Part shown: positions 46,624 through 55,077 of the stretch, piece after piece
How positions within the stretch are numbered: position 1 is the first letter of the stretch
Layout: each line of letters opens with the position of its first letter
Assembly (NCBI GenBank): GCA_015063005.1
Contig: SUTF01000003.1
Coordinates: 1 to 64,000, forward strand
Direction of reading: 5' to 3'
Source of the DNA: Methanobrevibacter millerae
GTDB taxonomy: Archaea; Methanobacteriota; Methanobacteria; Methanobacteriales; Methanobacteriaceae
DNA length: 64,000 nucleotides
Notes under the pieces: generated by a model
The model's input: the letters and a program-made list of their open reading frames with translations, nothing else
Told to the model about the DNA's origin: nothing
Database searches by the model: none
Program-made: the position numbers and the translations under genes

Positions 46624-47801
46624 AAATTACAAAATTTCTTTTTTTTAATTTTTATCCAGATATATGCAAGAGTGCCTGATGCTATTACTGAAAGCAGGGT
46701 TGGTCCAAGCAATATCGAATCCAAATTAACTGTTGCCTGATATATTATAAAGCCTACAAGCCATGCAAAGATGTTGAAATACCAATCTCCAGTTTCATTA
46801 TTTCCATTGCCCAAATAAAATGAAACCAGAAGCACAGCAGCCATTGGAGCAAATACTGATGTAATCAGATAAAGAAAGCCAATGTAGTGATCCATAATTC
46901 CGGAAATTGCAAGCAATGCACTTAAAATACTGACTATAACCCCAGTGACTTTCGGATTCAATCTGTTGAATATTGCCTTTGCAGATTCTCCTGCCGAATT
47001 TGTTGCAAGGAAATTTGTAGTAACTGTTGAAAGAACCATAATGATTACTCCCTGCACTCCAAGACCTGAAATGAGAATGGCCTGTGAAATGTCAGTTGTT
47101 CCAACGCCAACGACTGCAACACCAATGAAATACATCCAGAGACTTGCAATTGTATATGCCAAAGCGGAAACTGTAGTGGCCTTAACAGGCTTTTGTGCGT
47201 CTTTCGTATAATCTGATATTACAGGAAGCCATGAAACAGGCATTGCAATTGAAATTTCAAATATATTCCAAAAGCCCAGCATTGGTGAATCAGCCATTGG
47301 ATGAAACGTATTTATTCCAGATAATTTAACAGACAATACAATAAGAAGCATTGTTAAAACAATCATGACAACTGTCGTTACTTTTGAGGAACGCTGAAGC
47401 CCAATGAAAACCCATATTGCAACTAAAATAGCTAGGATAAAACATGTTGCCGGAAATGATATGGGCAGGTTCAATCCCATCAGTGCCAATGCCCCCTGCG
47501 CATTCAAAACAGCCACCCATGCTATGAGCTGCATTACATTCAGACCGGCAAAGAATTTGGAACCGAAATTACCGAAAGTTGATCTAATCGACTCCATTGC
47601 ATTCACTCTGAGGCGTGCACCGATAAGACCTACAGAAAAAAGAAGTATTCCACCAATGACATGTCCAAGTATCAATGGAATCCATATGGAATTTATGGGA
47701 GCTGCAGATGCAATCTGTACACCTGCCTGAATTTCAGAAACGGAAATTGCAACTCCAAACCATATGACAGCATTTGTAAAAAGTCCAGTACGATTTTTCA
47801 T
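46620..47801 (-). CDS. cytX: CytX-type purine/cytosine permease (NCS1 family)
   Basis: 393 residues from the ATG at 47801 (GAGGAAT upstream; a TTG at 47813 is also open). Twelve membrane helices. The start FTNAVIWFGVAISVSEIQAG, then ILGHVIGGILLFSVGLIGAR and VMQLIAWVAVLNAQGALALM, is the CytX pattern. CytX is the putative hydroxymethylpyrimidine (thiamine precursor) importer, and related CodB takes up cytosine. No thiamine gene or TPP riboswitch is visible next to it. A TTTATTAATAAA palindrome in the leader (about 47826-47837) may be an operator. Confidence 0.8.
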   Translation of the reverse strand: MKNRTGLFTNAVIWFGVAISVSEIQAGVQIASAAPINSIWIPLILGHVIGGILLFSVGLIGARLRVNAMESIRSTFGNFGSKFFAGLNVMQLIAWVAVLNAQGALALMGLNLPISFPATCFILAILVAIWVFIGLQRSSKVTTVVMIVLTMLLIVLSVKLSGINTFHPMADSPMLGFWNIFEISIAMPVSWLPVISDYTKDAQKPVKATTVSALAYTIASLWMYFIGVAVVGVGTTDISQAILISGLGVQGVIIMVLSTVTTNFLATNSAGESAKAIFNRLNPKVTGVIVSILSALLAISGIMDHYIGFLYLITSVFAPMAAVLLVSFYLGNGNNETGDWYFNIFAWLVGFIIYQATVNLDSILLGPTLLSVIASGTLAYIWIKIKKKKFCNF

Positions 47802-47890
47802 TTTATTCCTCAAATATACAACATTTATTAATAAACATATGTTATATTTTGAACTATATAAATATTTTTAGCACAAAATTGTACATTTGA

Positions 47891-48613
47891 TTAAAATTTA
47901 AGATTATCCACTCCCTTAATGAGTTCCAGCATATGCAAATCCTTGATGTCCTGAGAAATGAAACTGTTTTCTTCAAAATAGAATGCAGGAACACCATTAT
48001 TGTTTAGAGGAACAGTCAAATAAGGACCGCTTGTCGTGAATGACGGATTGTAATATGAAATGTTCTCGCTTCCTGATGAAACATTTCTTCCATAGCTTTC
48101 ACCGACAGAACCGTCTACAGGAGAGAATACAAAAGTATTGTGATCACCATATGCTCCGCCATGTGCATGAACATCTACAGCCATCTCATAGCTTCCATTA
48201 ACTATTTTAGGATATACATATTTCAAGGCCAATTCCTGTCCGGTCTGTCTTCCCGGCTGGTCATCTGGAAGCAATTGTCCATAACAGCTGAAATCTTCAG
48301 TTACATTAATCACATAGATATCATAGCAGTAGTTCAGACTGTCCATTTTCGCCATCATTTTAAGAAATGTCTTATGGGTATCGTTTTCAAGAGGATGAAC
48401 CCCAACAACATAGGCAATCTTTTTACCGTTAGAATTTCCAATATTTTTAATAACCTCTACAGTACCATTATCCTGAGTATTGTTAGCTATAATTTCAACA
48501 TTTTGGGAATCTGATGCATCCTGAGAATTTCCCAATATCGCATAGCTAATGATAAATGCAAAAATTAAAATAATGATTATTAGAAAAATTAATCGAAACT
48601 GTTTTTTTATCAT
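47891..48613 (-). CDS. Membrane-anchored M14-like zinc peptidase/deacylase
   Basis: 240 residues. One N-terminal membrane anchor (RLIFLIIIILIFAFIISYAI) places the domain outside. Zinc-site pattern: YVVGVHPLENDTH (HxxE), MAVDVHAHGG (third His), and AFYFEENSF near the end (Glu). This is the arrangement of M14 carboxypeptidases and the AspA/AstE deacylases. No exact family recognised. An extracellular zinc peptidase in a pseudomurein organism could trim wall peptides; that is inference. A broken paralogue is at 40065. Confidence 0.6.
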   Translation of the reverse strand: MIKKQFRLIFLIIIILIFAFIISYAILGNSQDASDSQNVEIIANNTQDNGTVEVIKNIGNSNGKKIAYVVGVHPLENDTHKTFLKMMAKMDSLNYCYDIYVINVTEDFSCYGQLLPDDQPGRQTGQELALKYVYPKIVNGSYEMAVDVHAHGGAYGDHNTFVFSPVDGSVGESYGRNVSSGSENISYYNPSFTTSGPYLTVPLNNNGVPAFYFEENSFISQDIKDLHMLELIKGVDNLKF

Positions 48614-48644
48614 ATGAATAATTATTATTCTTTTATTAAATATA

Positions 48645-49664
48645 CTATTTGAAATCTTTTAAAAAGGAATTGTAAATGTCAATGACTTTTGTGTAGTCAC
48701 TTTCATCATATTTATTTCTTTTAAAGTCAACCATTTCCAATTGACAATTCTCAATATATTTTTTCAAAGGAACTGAATCATATTTTGCAGAGAAATACAA
48801 ATCTTCCTTGGAAGAAATTATCAATGCATTAGCTTTAATGTTTTTGAGTTTATCTTCCAAATTAAAATCTAAAAGAGCATCATTTTGATATTTGAAATCA
48901 TAAATATCCATATTGAAGCTTTTTTCAACAAATTGATCCATATACACATCGATTTCATCATTAGACATTTCCTGAAGGATTTTATGAGAAAAATAAAATG
49001 AAAATAATATTTCATATACTGAAATCATGGTCTTTGTCACTGATTCATCATAGTTTCCTGACTCAAAATTGGGATTGTTTTCAATGACTCCATTTATTCC
49101 CTTAACCATGACATACCTATATCCGGCACTCTTATATGAACTGTTAACTATAATAATGAATTTCATGTCATCAGGATACTCGCAGGCCCAAGTATAAACC
49201 TCATATCCTCCCATCCCTATTCCAACAGCACCTAACATATTGCAATTTCCAAATTTTTCTTTAATGAATTGTCTTTTGAAATTTACCTTATCCTTGAAGG
49301 TATATTTGGGAAAATTTTGTTTTAATCCTGTTTCGGACGGGCAACATGAACCTGGAAATCCCAAAGAAGTAATGGAAAGAATTAAATAGTCATCTGTATC
49401 AAAAGGACCGTCCTTCGATATAAATTGCGAATAATCGCTTAAAGAATAGAAATTTCCATCATAGCCATGGAAAAAAACTACCATATTGCATATATTGCCT
49501 GATTGATCGTATTTTGGAGTTCCTTTAATCAAATATTCCACATTGACATTTTCAAGGACTTCTCCATTTTCGAATTCAAATCTTTCTATTACATGCTTGT
49601 CATATTCGTGAATGAAATCGTTGCTAGTTATTATAATATCACCATTGAAAAAAATAATATTCAA
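48645..49664 (-). CDS. Alpha/beta-hydrolase fold protein (MetX-like) lacking the nucleophile Ser
   Basis: Fold markers: MVVFFHGYDGNFYSLSDYSQ and GSCCPSETGLKQNFPKYTFK, as in homoserine O-acetyltransferase relatives. The nucleophile elbow reads AVGIGMGGYEVYTW: the G-x-S-x-G serine is a Gly. The late acid site (ISSKEDLYFS) is there but no clear His follows. Probably not a hydrolase. Start unclear: TTG at 49664 has no ribosome site, whereas GGTGAT (49638-49643) sits three bases before an ATA (49632-49634) where ATG is expected. Confidence 0.6.
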   Translation of the reverse strand: MNIIFFNGDIIITSNDFIHEYDKHVIERFEFENGEVLENVNVEYLIKGTPKYDQSGNICNMVVFFHGYDGNFYSLSDYSQFISKDGPFDTDDYLILSITSLGFPGSCCPSETGLKQNFPKYTFKDKVNFKRQFIKEKFGNCNMLGAVGIGMGGYEVYTWACEYPDDMKFIIIVNSSYKSAGYRYVMVKGINGVIENNPNFESGNYDESVTKTMISVYEILFSFYFSHKILQEMSNDEIDVYMDQFVEKSFNMDIYDFKYQNDALLDFNLEDKLKNIKANALIISSKEDLYFSAKYDSVPLKKYIENCQLEMVDFKRNKYDESDYTKVIDIYNSFLKDFK

Positions 49665-49741
49665 TTAAATATAAATAATTCATATTATAAAAATTTTTAA
49701 TTTAATAATAATAAATTAATATAATTGATATATTTAAACTC

Positions 49742-50563
49742 TTAAATTTGCCAATTATTCAATTTTTTAGAAGTCATATTAACATCAAGTGGAGTTAAAC
49801 TTGGCCTTTTTTCAACTATCAATGCATAACCGTCACTGTCCTCATCATATTTTTTAACCAAATCCGAAATAATCATGATTAAATCATCCGAATTTTGATT
49901 TTCATCTAAAGGATAGTTGAATATTTGCTCTTTTTCTTTATGAGTATTGTCAATGACCTTTTTGTCAAGCATCTTATGGGATAAACTGGTAATCTTGACT
50001 TCCTCAGAGTCATAATTTGAAGGCACATTAAGATTAAACAAATCAACACCTTCCGGAAATCCATCATTTTTAATTTTTAAAACAATATCATGCAAGACTT
50101 TTTTTGCTAAGCTAAAGTCATAGTCAACATACCACTCACCATTTTCATCCTGCTTGAATGAAGTTTTCGGATCCATGAACAAAGAGGCCGCAATGGCAGG
50201 AATACCTAAGCTAACCGCTTCAAAGGCAGCGCATACTGTACCTGATGAGGTGATGTCACAGCTTATGTTTACTCCCTGATTTATTCCACTTATTACCAAA
50301 TCCGGCTTTTCATCCATAACATAGTCTGCACCGACAATCACACAGTCAGCAGGACTTCCGGAAACGGAATAAGCTGAACTTCCATCTTCAAGTTCACAGG
50401 AGTTGATTTCCAAGTGTTTGAATAATGATAATCGACGGCCTACACTGCTGTTATTCTCATTCGGTGCTACAACCACAACATTGGCCAAATCCTCAACGGC
50501 CTGTTTTGCAGCAAGTATTCCCGGTGCAAAAACACCATCATCATTAGATATTAAGATATTCAT
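49742..50563 (-). CDS. surE: SurE 5'/3'-nucleotidase
   Basis: 273 residues from the ATG at 50563, preceded by GGGTTGA. Family marks in order: MNILISNDDGVFAPGI (metal-binding Asp pair), VVAPNENNSSVGRRLSLF, SVSGSPADCVIVGADY and LVISGINQGVNIS. SurE is a metal-dependent phosphatase of nucleoside 5'/3'-monophosphates, cytoplasmic. C-terminal extension normal for archaea. Monocistronic here. Confidence 0.92.
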   Translation of the reverse strand: MNILISNDDGVFAPGILAAKQAVEDLANVVVVAPNENNSSVGRRLSLFKHLEINSCELEDGSSAYSVSGSPADCVIVGADYVMDEKPDLVISGINQGVNISCDITSSGTVCAAFEAVSLGIPAIAASLFMDPKTSFKQDENGEWYVDYDFSLAKKVLHDIVLKIKNDGFPEGVDLFNLNVPSNYDSEEVKITSLSHKMLDKKVIDNTHKEKEQIFNYPLDENQNSDDLIMIISDLVKKYDEDSDGYALIVEKRPSLTPLDVNMTSKKLNNWQI

Positions 50564-50647
50564 ATAGTTCAACCCTTAAAAAGCTTAATTAAATAATATA
50601 TCTTCAATATCTAGTTAAAAAATATTGTTATAAAAAAAAGAATTTCC

Positions 50648-50908
50648 CTAGTTGAAAATTATTTCAAAAAATTCCGGTGAATCAATTTTAGCTATTGGAT
50701 TGGCTGTTTCAAATTCTTTAATTTTTTCCATATCATCCTCTGACAGTTCAAAGTCAAATACATCAAAGTTTTCAGCCATTCTTTGTGATTTAACAGACTT
50801 TGGAAATACAATGATGCCCCTTTGATTAGGTATCCTGAGGTGCTATTTGAAAGACTCCAAATCCCAATAGTGGAATTTCCATATCATTTCCCAATGTTAC
50901 ATATTCAT
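50648..50908 (-). pseudogene. Aldo/keto reductase with a large internal deletion
   Basis: Minus strand: near 50908 comes the typical start (YVTLGNDMEIPLLGFGVFQI), followed almost at once by the C-terminal end [37 protein letters not shown] and [12 protein letters not shown]-stop. The central ~190 residues of the barrel, with the catalytic Tyr, Lys and His, are gone, and frames are broken at both the start and the junction. Confidence 0.75.
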
Positions 50909-51049
50909 ATTATCACATATTGGATTTGTATATCCATTTTTCTGCTGCTTATTGCAGCTATTGTACGCCATTATTGTCATTTAAATCAAAATTCATTGAT
51001 ATCACCATTTTACTTGAAAAAGTATTTATAATAATAATCTTAAAATAAT

Positions 51050-51080
51050 TATATATAAAACTTTCCTAATGAAAGAGTTA
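51050..51080 (+). promoter_or_regulatory. Possible operator before the MFS-MarR operon
   Basis: AACTTTCCTAATGAAAGAGTT (about 51058-51078) is a near-palindrome, and AATGAAAG recurs 15 bases on. The TTTCCTA half-site also forms the perfect palindrome upstream of the other MarR gene (54206-54217). Confidence 0.4.
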
Positions 51081-51105
51081 TTTAATGAAAGTATGGTGAA
51101 ATCTG

Positions 51106-52257
51106 ATGAAAAAGGAAAATATAATTATATATACAATGATGTTTGGAACATTCGGAGTTTTAAGCACAGAAATGGGAGTAGTAGGAATATTACCTCAGAT
51201 AGCACAATATTTTAATGTAGACATTACGCAGGCAGGTTTATTTGTAAGCCTGTTTGCTTTAACCATAGCAATTTGTGGAATTTTCATGCCACTGGTCTTT
51301 TCAAAATTCGACCGCAAAAAAAGTTTCATGTTGGTTTTGGCAATATTTACTTTATTTTCAACAATTGGTGCATTCGTCACTGACTTCAACATAGCGTTAA
51401 TATGCAGGATAATACCTGCAATATTCCACCCAATATACTGTGGACTTGCCCTAACCGTAGCTGCAGAAATCGTAGAACCCGAAAAGGCACAGGATGCAGT
51501 AAGCAAAGTCATAATGGGGGTGTCTGCAGGAATGATAGTGGGAGTTCCAATAACAACATTTGTAGCAAGCAACTTCGGATACCAATATGCAATGATGTGG
51601 TTCAGCGCAGTAACATTCATAGCACTTGTTGCAACAATAATATTTTTCCCAAAATTGCCTGGAAAGGAACAGTCCTATGGAGGACAAATTTCAGTTGCAA
51701 AAACAGGAATATTCATAATTTCCATTTTAGGAGTTATATTTCTCAATGCAGGAATGTATACATCATATTCATACATTTCAGAATTCCTAAACTCCATAAC
51801 CCAAATCTTTGGAACCGAATTGAGCATAGTGCTGTTTATTTATGGCGTTGCATCCATTGTTGGTAACTGGCTTGGAGCAAAACTATTGAATAGAAATACA
51901 AACACTACAGTCCTGACTTTTCCAATAATATTTTCAATCATAATGGTTGGAATGTTCTGTTTCGGATCAGTCAAGATACCTACAATCATATTGATGGCCT
52001 TATGGGGACTGCTTGCGGGAATCGGTAACGACATTTCACAGTACTGGATGGTATCAGCAGCACCTGAAGCGCCTGAGTTTGCTAATGGAATATTCTTAAG
52101 TATGGGAAATGTCGGTGTGACCATTGGTACAACCATAGCCGGTGCAGTAGTTTTGAGCATGGGAGTCAAATATGTAATGCTTGCAGCAATAGCAGTACTT
52201 ATACTAGATTTAATACTATTATATATAAGGACTAAAAAATATGCTGTCAGGGGATAA
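51106..52257 (+). CDS. MFS efflux transporter (DHA1 family)
   Basis: 383 residues, 12 membrane helices. Starts with MFGTFGVLSTEMGVVGILPQ and has the intracellular PLVFSKFDRKKSFML (motif A-like) and GMIVGVPITTFVASNFGYQ (motif C-like), as in AraJ/drug exporters. Its stop is one base before the ATG of the MarR gene, so the two form an operon in which the regulator probably controls its own exporter. Substrate unknown. Confidence 0.88.
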   Translation: MKKENIIIYTMMFGTFGVLSTEMGVVGILPQIAQYFNVDITQAGLFVSLFALTIAICGIFMPLVFSKFDRKKSFMLVLAIFTLFSTIGAFVTDFNIALICRIIPAIFHPIYCGLALTVAAEIVEPEKAQDAVSKVIMGVSAGMIVGVPITTFVASNFGYQYAMMWFSAVTFIALVATIIFFPKLPGKEQSYGGQISVAKTGIFIISILGVIFLNAGMYTSYSYISEFLNSITQIFGTELSIVLFIYGVASIVGNWLGAKLLNRNTNTTVLTFPIIFSIIMVGMFCFGSVKIPTIILMALWGLLAGIGNDISQYWMVSAAPEAPEFANGIFLSMGNVGVTIGTTIAGAVVLSMGVKYVMLAAIAVLILDLILLYIRTKKYAVRG

Positions 52258-52258
52258 T

Positions 52259-52699
52259 ATGGAGCTTCCAAAACAATTCAACGAGCAAAATGCTAAAAAC
52301 ATTTTCATATACCACTATGTAGAGGAATTGATAGCTAGCTTTAGCAAATATATGGATGAAAATCTTGATAAAACAGGTATTAGCAAAGTAGAGTTTCCGT
52401 TTCTGGTTAGAATAAGATTCAGTGAAAAGACAACACAAAAAGAACTCGTTGAACTATTCAAGGTAAGCGAAGGATACACTGCAAAGCTATTGAGAAAATT
52501 TGAAGACAACGGATACATAACCAGAAAAGAGGATCCATCAAACAGACGAGTTAAGATAGTTGAACTTACTTCTAAAGGGATTGAAAAAACAGATGAACTG
52601 AGTGAAATTATCAGCAATTGGGAAAGTCAAATTAGCTCAAACACGACACAAAAAGAAATATCACAATTAAAAGAAGTTTTATTCAAACTTCTAATTTAA
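52259..52699 (+). CDS. MarR family transcriptional regulator
   Basis: 146 residues from the ATG at 52259. The ribosome site GGGGAT lies in the end of the MFS gene; an ATG at 52241 is also open. Winged-helix: TTQKELVELFKVSEGYTAKL, LLRKFEDNGYITRKED and wing PSNRRVKIVELTSKG. Forms dimers that bind palindromes and release DNA on binding small aromatic ligands. Translationally coupled to the exporter. Confidence 0.88.
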   Translation: MELPKQFNEQNAKNIFIYHYVEELIASFSKYMDENLDKTGISKVEFPFLVRIRFSEKTTQKELVELFKVSEGYTAKLLRKFEDNGYITRKEDPSNRRVKIVELTSKGIEKTDELSEIISNWESQISSNTTQKEISQLKEVLFKLLI

Positions 52700-52775
52700 C
52701 TTTTTTTCAATAAAGTATTTTATAATCAAAATACAAAAATTACAATGACATATTATTGAATTGGATTGAATTATT

Positions 52776-53735
52776 ATGGGTTTAAATAAATTGATTGGCA
52801 ATACGCCAATGATAAAGATTAATTATGAATATGAAGGAAAAACAGGTAGCATATATTCCAAACTTGAATATTACAATTATTCCGGAAGCATAAAAGACAG
52901 GATTGCTTCATACATCTTTGAAAAAGAAAAAGAAAACGGAAATTTAAAAGACGGACAGGCCATTGTGGAGGTAACAAGCGGCAATACAGGAATCTCATTC
53001 AGTGCAATCGGTGCGCTTTTCGGCCATGAAGTTCATATTTTCATGCCCGATTGGGCATCTATCGAAAGAAGAAACCTTATAGAAATGTATGGAGCCCATG
53101 TTCATCTAGTATCTAAAGAAGAAGGCGGATTTAAAAAAGCACTTGAATTAGCCAAAGATTTTGCCGAAGAAAATGATGCATTCAGACCACTCCAATTTGA
53201 TAATGAATTAAACATAGAAGCCCAATATACAACTACTGGACAGGAAATTCTTGATGCTATACCTGATGTCAATGCATTCGTTTCAGGTATCGGGACCGGC
53301 GGAACATTAATGGGTGTGGGTAAACGATTAAAAGACAACAATCCTGATTCAAAAATATTTGCACTAGAACCATCCACTTTATCCATACTTAAAATGGGAA
53401 TGGATGAAGGAAGCCACATGATTGAAGGAATCGGTGATGATTTCATTCCAGGGATAGTTAATCGGGATTTAATTGATGACATTGTTTTGATTGATGATGT
53501 AGATGCAATCAACATGTCCAAAAAAATTGCAAAGAAATTCGGTTTGGGAGTCGGTATTTCAAGTGGTGCGAACTTTTTAGCCAGTGCAATAATGAATAAT
53601 GATGAACTAACCCTCGCTACAGTTTTTGCAGATGACAACAAAAAATACATCACTACCAAATTATCCGAAGAAATTGACACCAATCCTGAATTAATATCCA
53701 ATAAAATAAAACTTATTGACTTTGAAGTAATTTAG
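52776..53735 (+). CDS. Cysteine synthase / cystathionine-beta-synthase family PLP enzyme
   Basis: 319 residues, usual length. PLP-lysine in YSGSIKDRIASYIF, substrate loop VEVTSGNTGISFSAIGALFG, phosphate-binding GIGTGGTLMGVGKRLK, and VGISSGANFLAS. Makes cysteine from O-acetyl- or O-phosphoserine and sulfide, or a related beta-replacement. Residue choice between those substrates cannot be judged by eye. Its end overlaps the convergent MarR gene by 4 bases. Confidence 0.87.
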   Translation: MGLNKLIGNTPMIKINYEYEGKTGSIYSKLEYYNYSGSIKDRIASYIFEKEKENGNLKDGQAIVEVTSGNTGISFSAIGALFGHEVHIFMPDWASIERRNLIEMYGAHVHLVSKEEGGFKKALELAKDFAEENDAFRPLQFDNELNIEAQYTTTGQEILDAIPDVNAFVSGIGTGGTLMGVGKRLKDNNPDSKIFALEPSTLSILKMGMDEGSHMIEGIGDDFIPGIVNRDLIDDIVLIDDVDAINMSKKIAKKFGLGVGISSGANFLASAIMNNDELTLATVFADDNKKYITTKLSEEIDTNPELISNKIKLIDFEVI

Positions 53736-54193
53736 AGGTCATAATACTTTTTTGAAAGATCTCTTAACATTATTTTTAATTTTTCTTTTTCTTCAATATC
53801 ATATCCATCAAAAATTTCATTTTCTATATTCTCTATTACATATATGACTTCTTTTGTTAATTTTCTTCCTTTATCCGTTATTTTAACAATATTTTTGCTT
53901 TTATTTTTAGGATTTTTACTGATTTCTACCAATTTCTTAGCTTCAAGTCTTTTCAATGCTTTTGTTACACTTCCGCCATGTATATTAAGCAACCCTGATA
54001 TGTATGATTGGGGCAAGGACTCTTCAGTATTGATTACAATCAAAAAATTTACCTGGTTTATCGTTATATCCAGTTCTTTCAATTTTCTGTTAAGGGAGAC
54101 CATACAAATATCATTCAGTTTCATAATCAAAAATTCAAAAGGCGTTTCCTTTAAGTCTTCATCCGAAAGGTCAGATATATTTCTAAATTTCAT
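53732..54193 (-). CDS. MarR family transcriptional regulator
   Basis: 153 residues. LDITINQVNFLIVINTEESL, QSYISGLLNIHGGSVTKALK, RLEAKKLVEISKNPKNKSKN and VKITDKGRKLTKEV give the helix-turn-helix and wing. Divergent from the YczE-type membrane protein gene. The 56-base gap holds a perfect TTTCCTAGGAAA palindrome, so this protein likely controls both. Confidence 0.88.
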   Translation of the reverse strand: MKFRNISDLSDEDLKETPFEFLIMKLNDICMVSLNRKLKELDITINQVNFLIVINTEESLPQSYISGLLNIHGGSVTKALKRLEAKKLVEISKNPKNKSKNIVKITDKGRKLTKEVIYVIENIENEIFDGYDIEEKEKLKIMLRDLSKKYYDL

Positions 54194-54205
54194 TATAGTA
54201 TAATC

Positions 54206-54217
54206 TTTCCTAGGAAA
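54206..54217. promoter_or_regulatory. Palindromic operator TTTCCTAGGAAA
   Basis: Perfect 12-bp palindrome midway between the divergent MarR gene and the membrane protein gene. Probable MarR site. Confidence 0.55.
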
Positions 54218-54249
54218 TACTTAAATATTTTGCAAATATATAATAAAAT

Positions 54250-54896
54250 ATGCTAATTATTTCAAAAAAATACAACAAATACTTAATATATATAATATCT
54301 CTATTCATAATTTCACTTGGAGCATCACTATCAATCAAAGCGAATTTGGGAACTTCCCCGTTAATCTGCATCCCATATGTGGCTTCTTTGATTACTAATC
54401 TCAGTGTCGGAACAACAAGCTTTATTTTCACCATCATCCTAATTGCAGTGCAGGCTATCCTTTTAAAGGGAGATTTTGAAAAAAGGCAATACCTTCAGAT
54501 TGTAATTGGAACAATATTTTCCGTATTCATTGATTTGACATTGGTGTTAATAGATTTCATTAATCCAACAAGTTACATTTCCCAACTAACAATACTATTA
54601 ATCAGCTGTGTTGTAATGGCTTTTGGAGTATTGCTTGAAATCAAAACTGAAATAGTATACCTTTCCGGAGACGGATTCATAGTTGCAATAGCCAAAGTAT
54701 TGAAAAAGGAATTTGGAAAGGTAAAACCATATTGTGATGTTTCGTTTGTAATAACTGCAGCAGCATTGTCCATAATATTTTTAGGATACTTGGCAGGAGT
54801 TCGTGAGGAACAGTCATATCCGCCATAATCATTGGTCCGATAGTTAGAATTTTCAAAAAGTATTTTGAAAAGTATATAGATGCAATCATTTGTTAA
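54250..54896 (+). pseudogene. YczE/YitT-type membrane protein with a late one-base frameshift
   Basis: The open frame gives 192 residues: LGASLSIKANLGTSPLICIP, five membrane helices, and GYLAGVREEQSYPP-stop at 54828. If one G is restored in the GAGGAA at about 54808, the frame continues REGTVISAIIIGPIVRIFKK and ends at a TAA at 54894-54896, the usual end of this family. Either a real mutation or a sequencing slip in a G run. Function of the family unknown. Confidence 0.75.
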
Positions 54897-55000
54897 CAGC
54901 ACTCATTAATTATCACCACATAAATACCAAATAGTTCATATCCATTTAATCTAAAATCTTTTTTGATTCGTTTAATGTACAAAAAAATACATTTTAAAAA

Positions 55001-55039
55001 GTATTAAAGATAAAACTATATATATCAATACTTTAATAC
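55001..55039. promoter_or_regulatory. Inverted repeat around the kinase promoter
   Basis: GTATTAAAG (55001-55009) and CTTTAATAC (55031-55039) are exact complements and flank the TATA-like CTATATATAT. Possible operator; no regulator gene adjacent. Confidence 0.4.
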
Positions 55040-55077
55040 ATAACTATTGCAATTATTAAATGAATTTGGTTGAAAAA

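Noticed and set aside
47814-47890. TPP riboswitch before the CytX-type permease
   Set aside because: The leader is short and lacks the conserved CTGAGA and ACCTGA-type segments.
50822-51031. Plus-strand ORF of 69 codons
   Set aside because: Covers the complement of the aldo/keto reductase remnant and AT-rich promoter; no ribosome site.
53102-53701. Minus-strand ORF of 199 codons
   Set aside because: Antisense to the cysteine-synthase-like gene; serine-rich low-complexity translation typical of a shadow frame.
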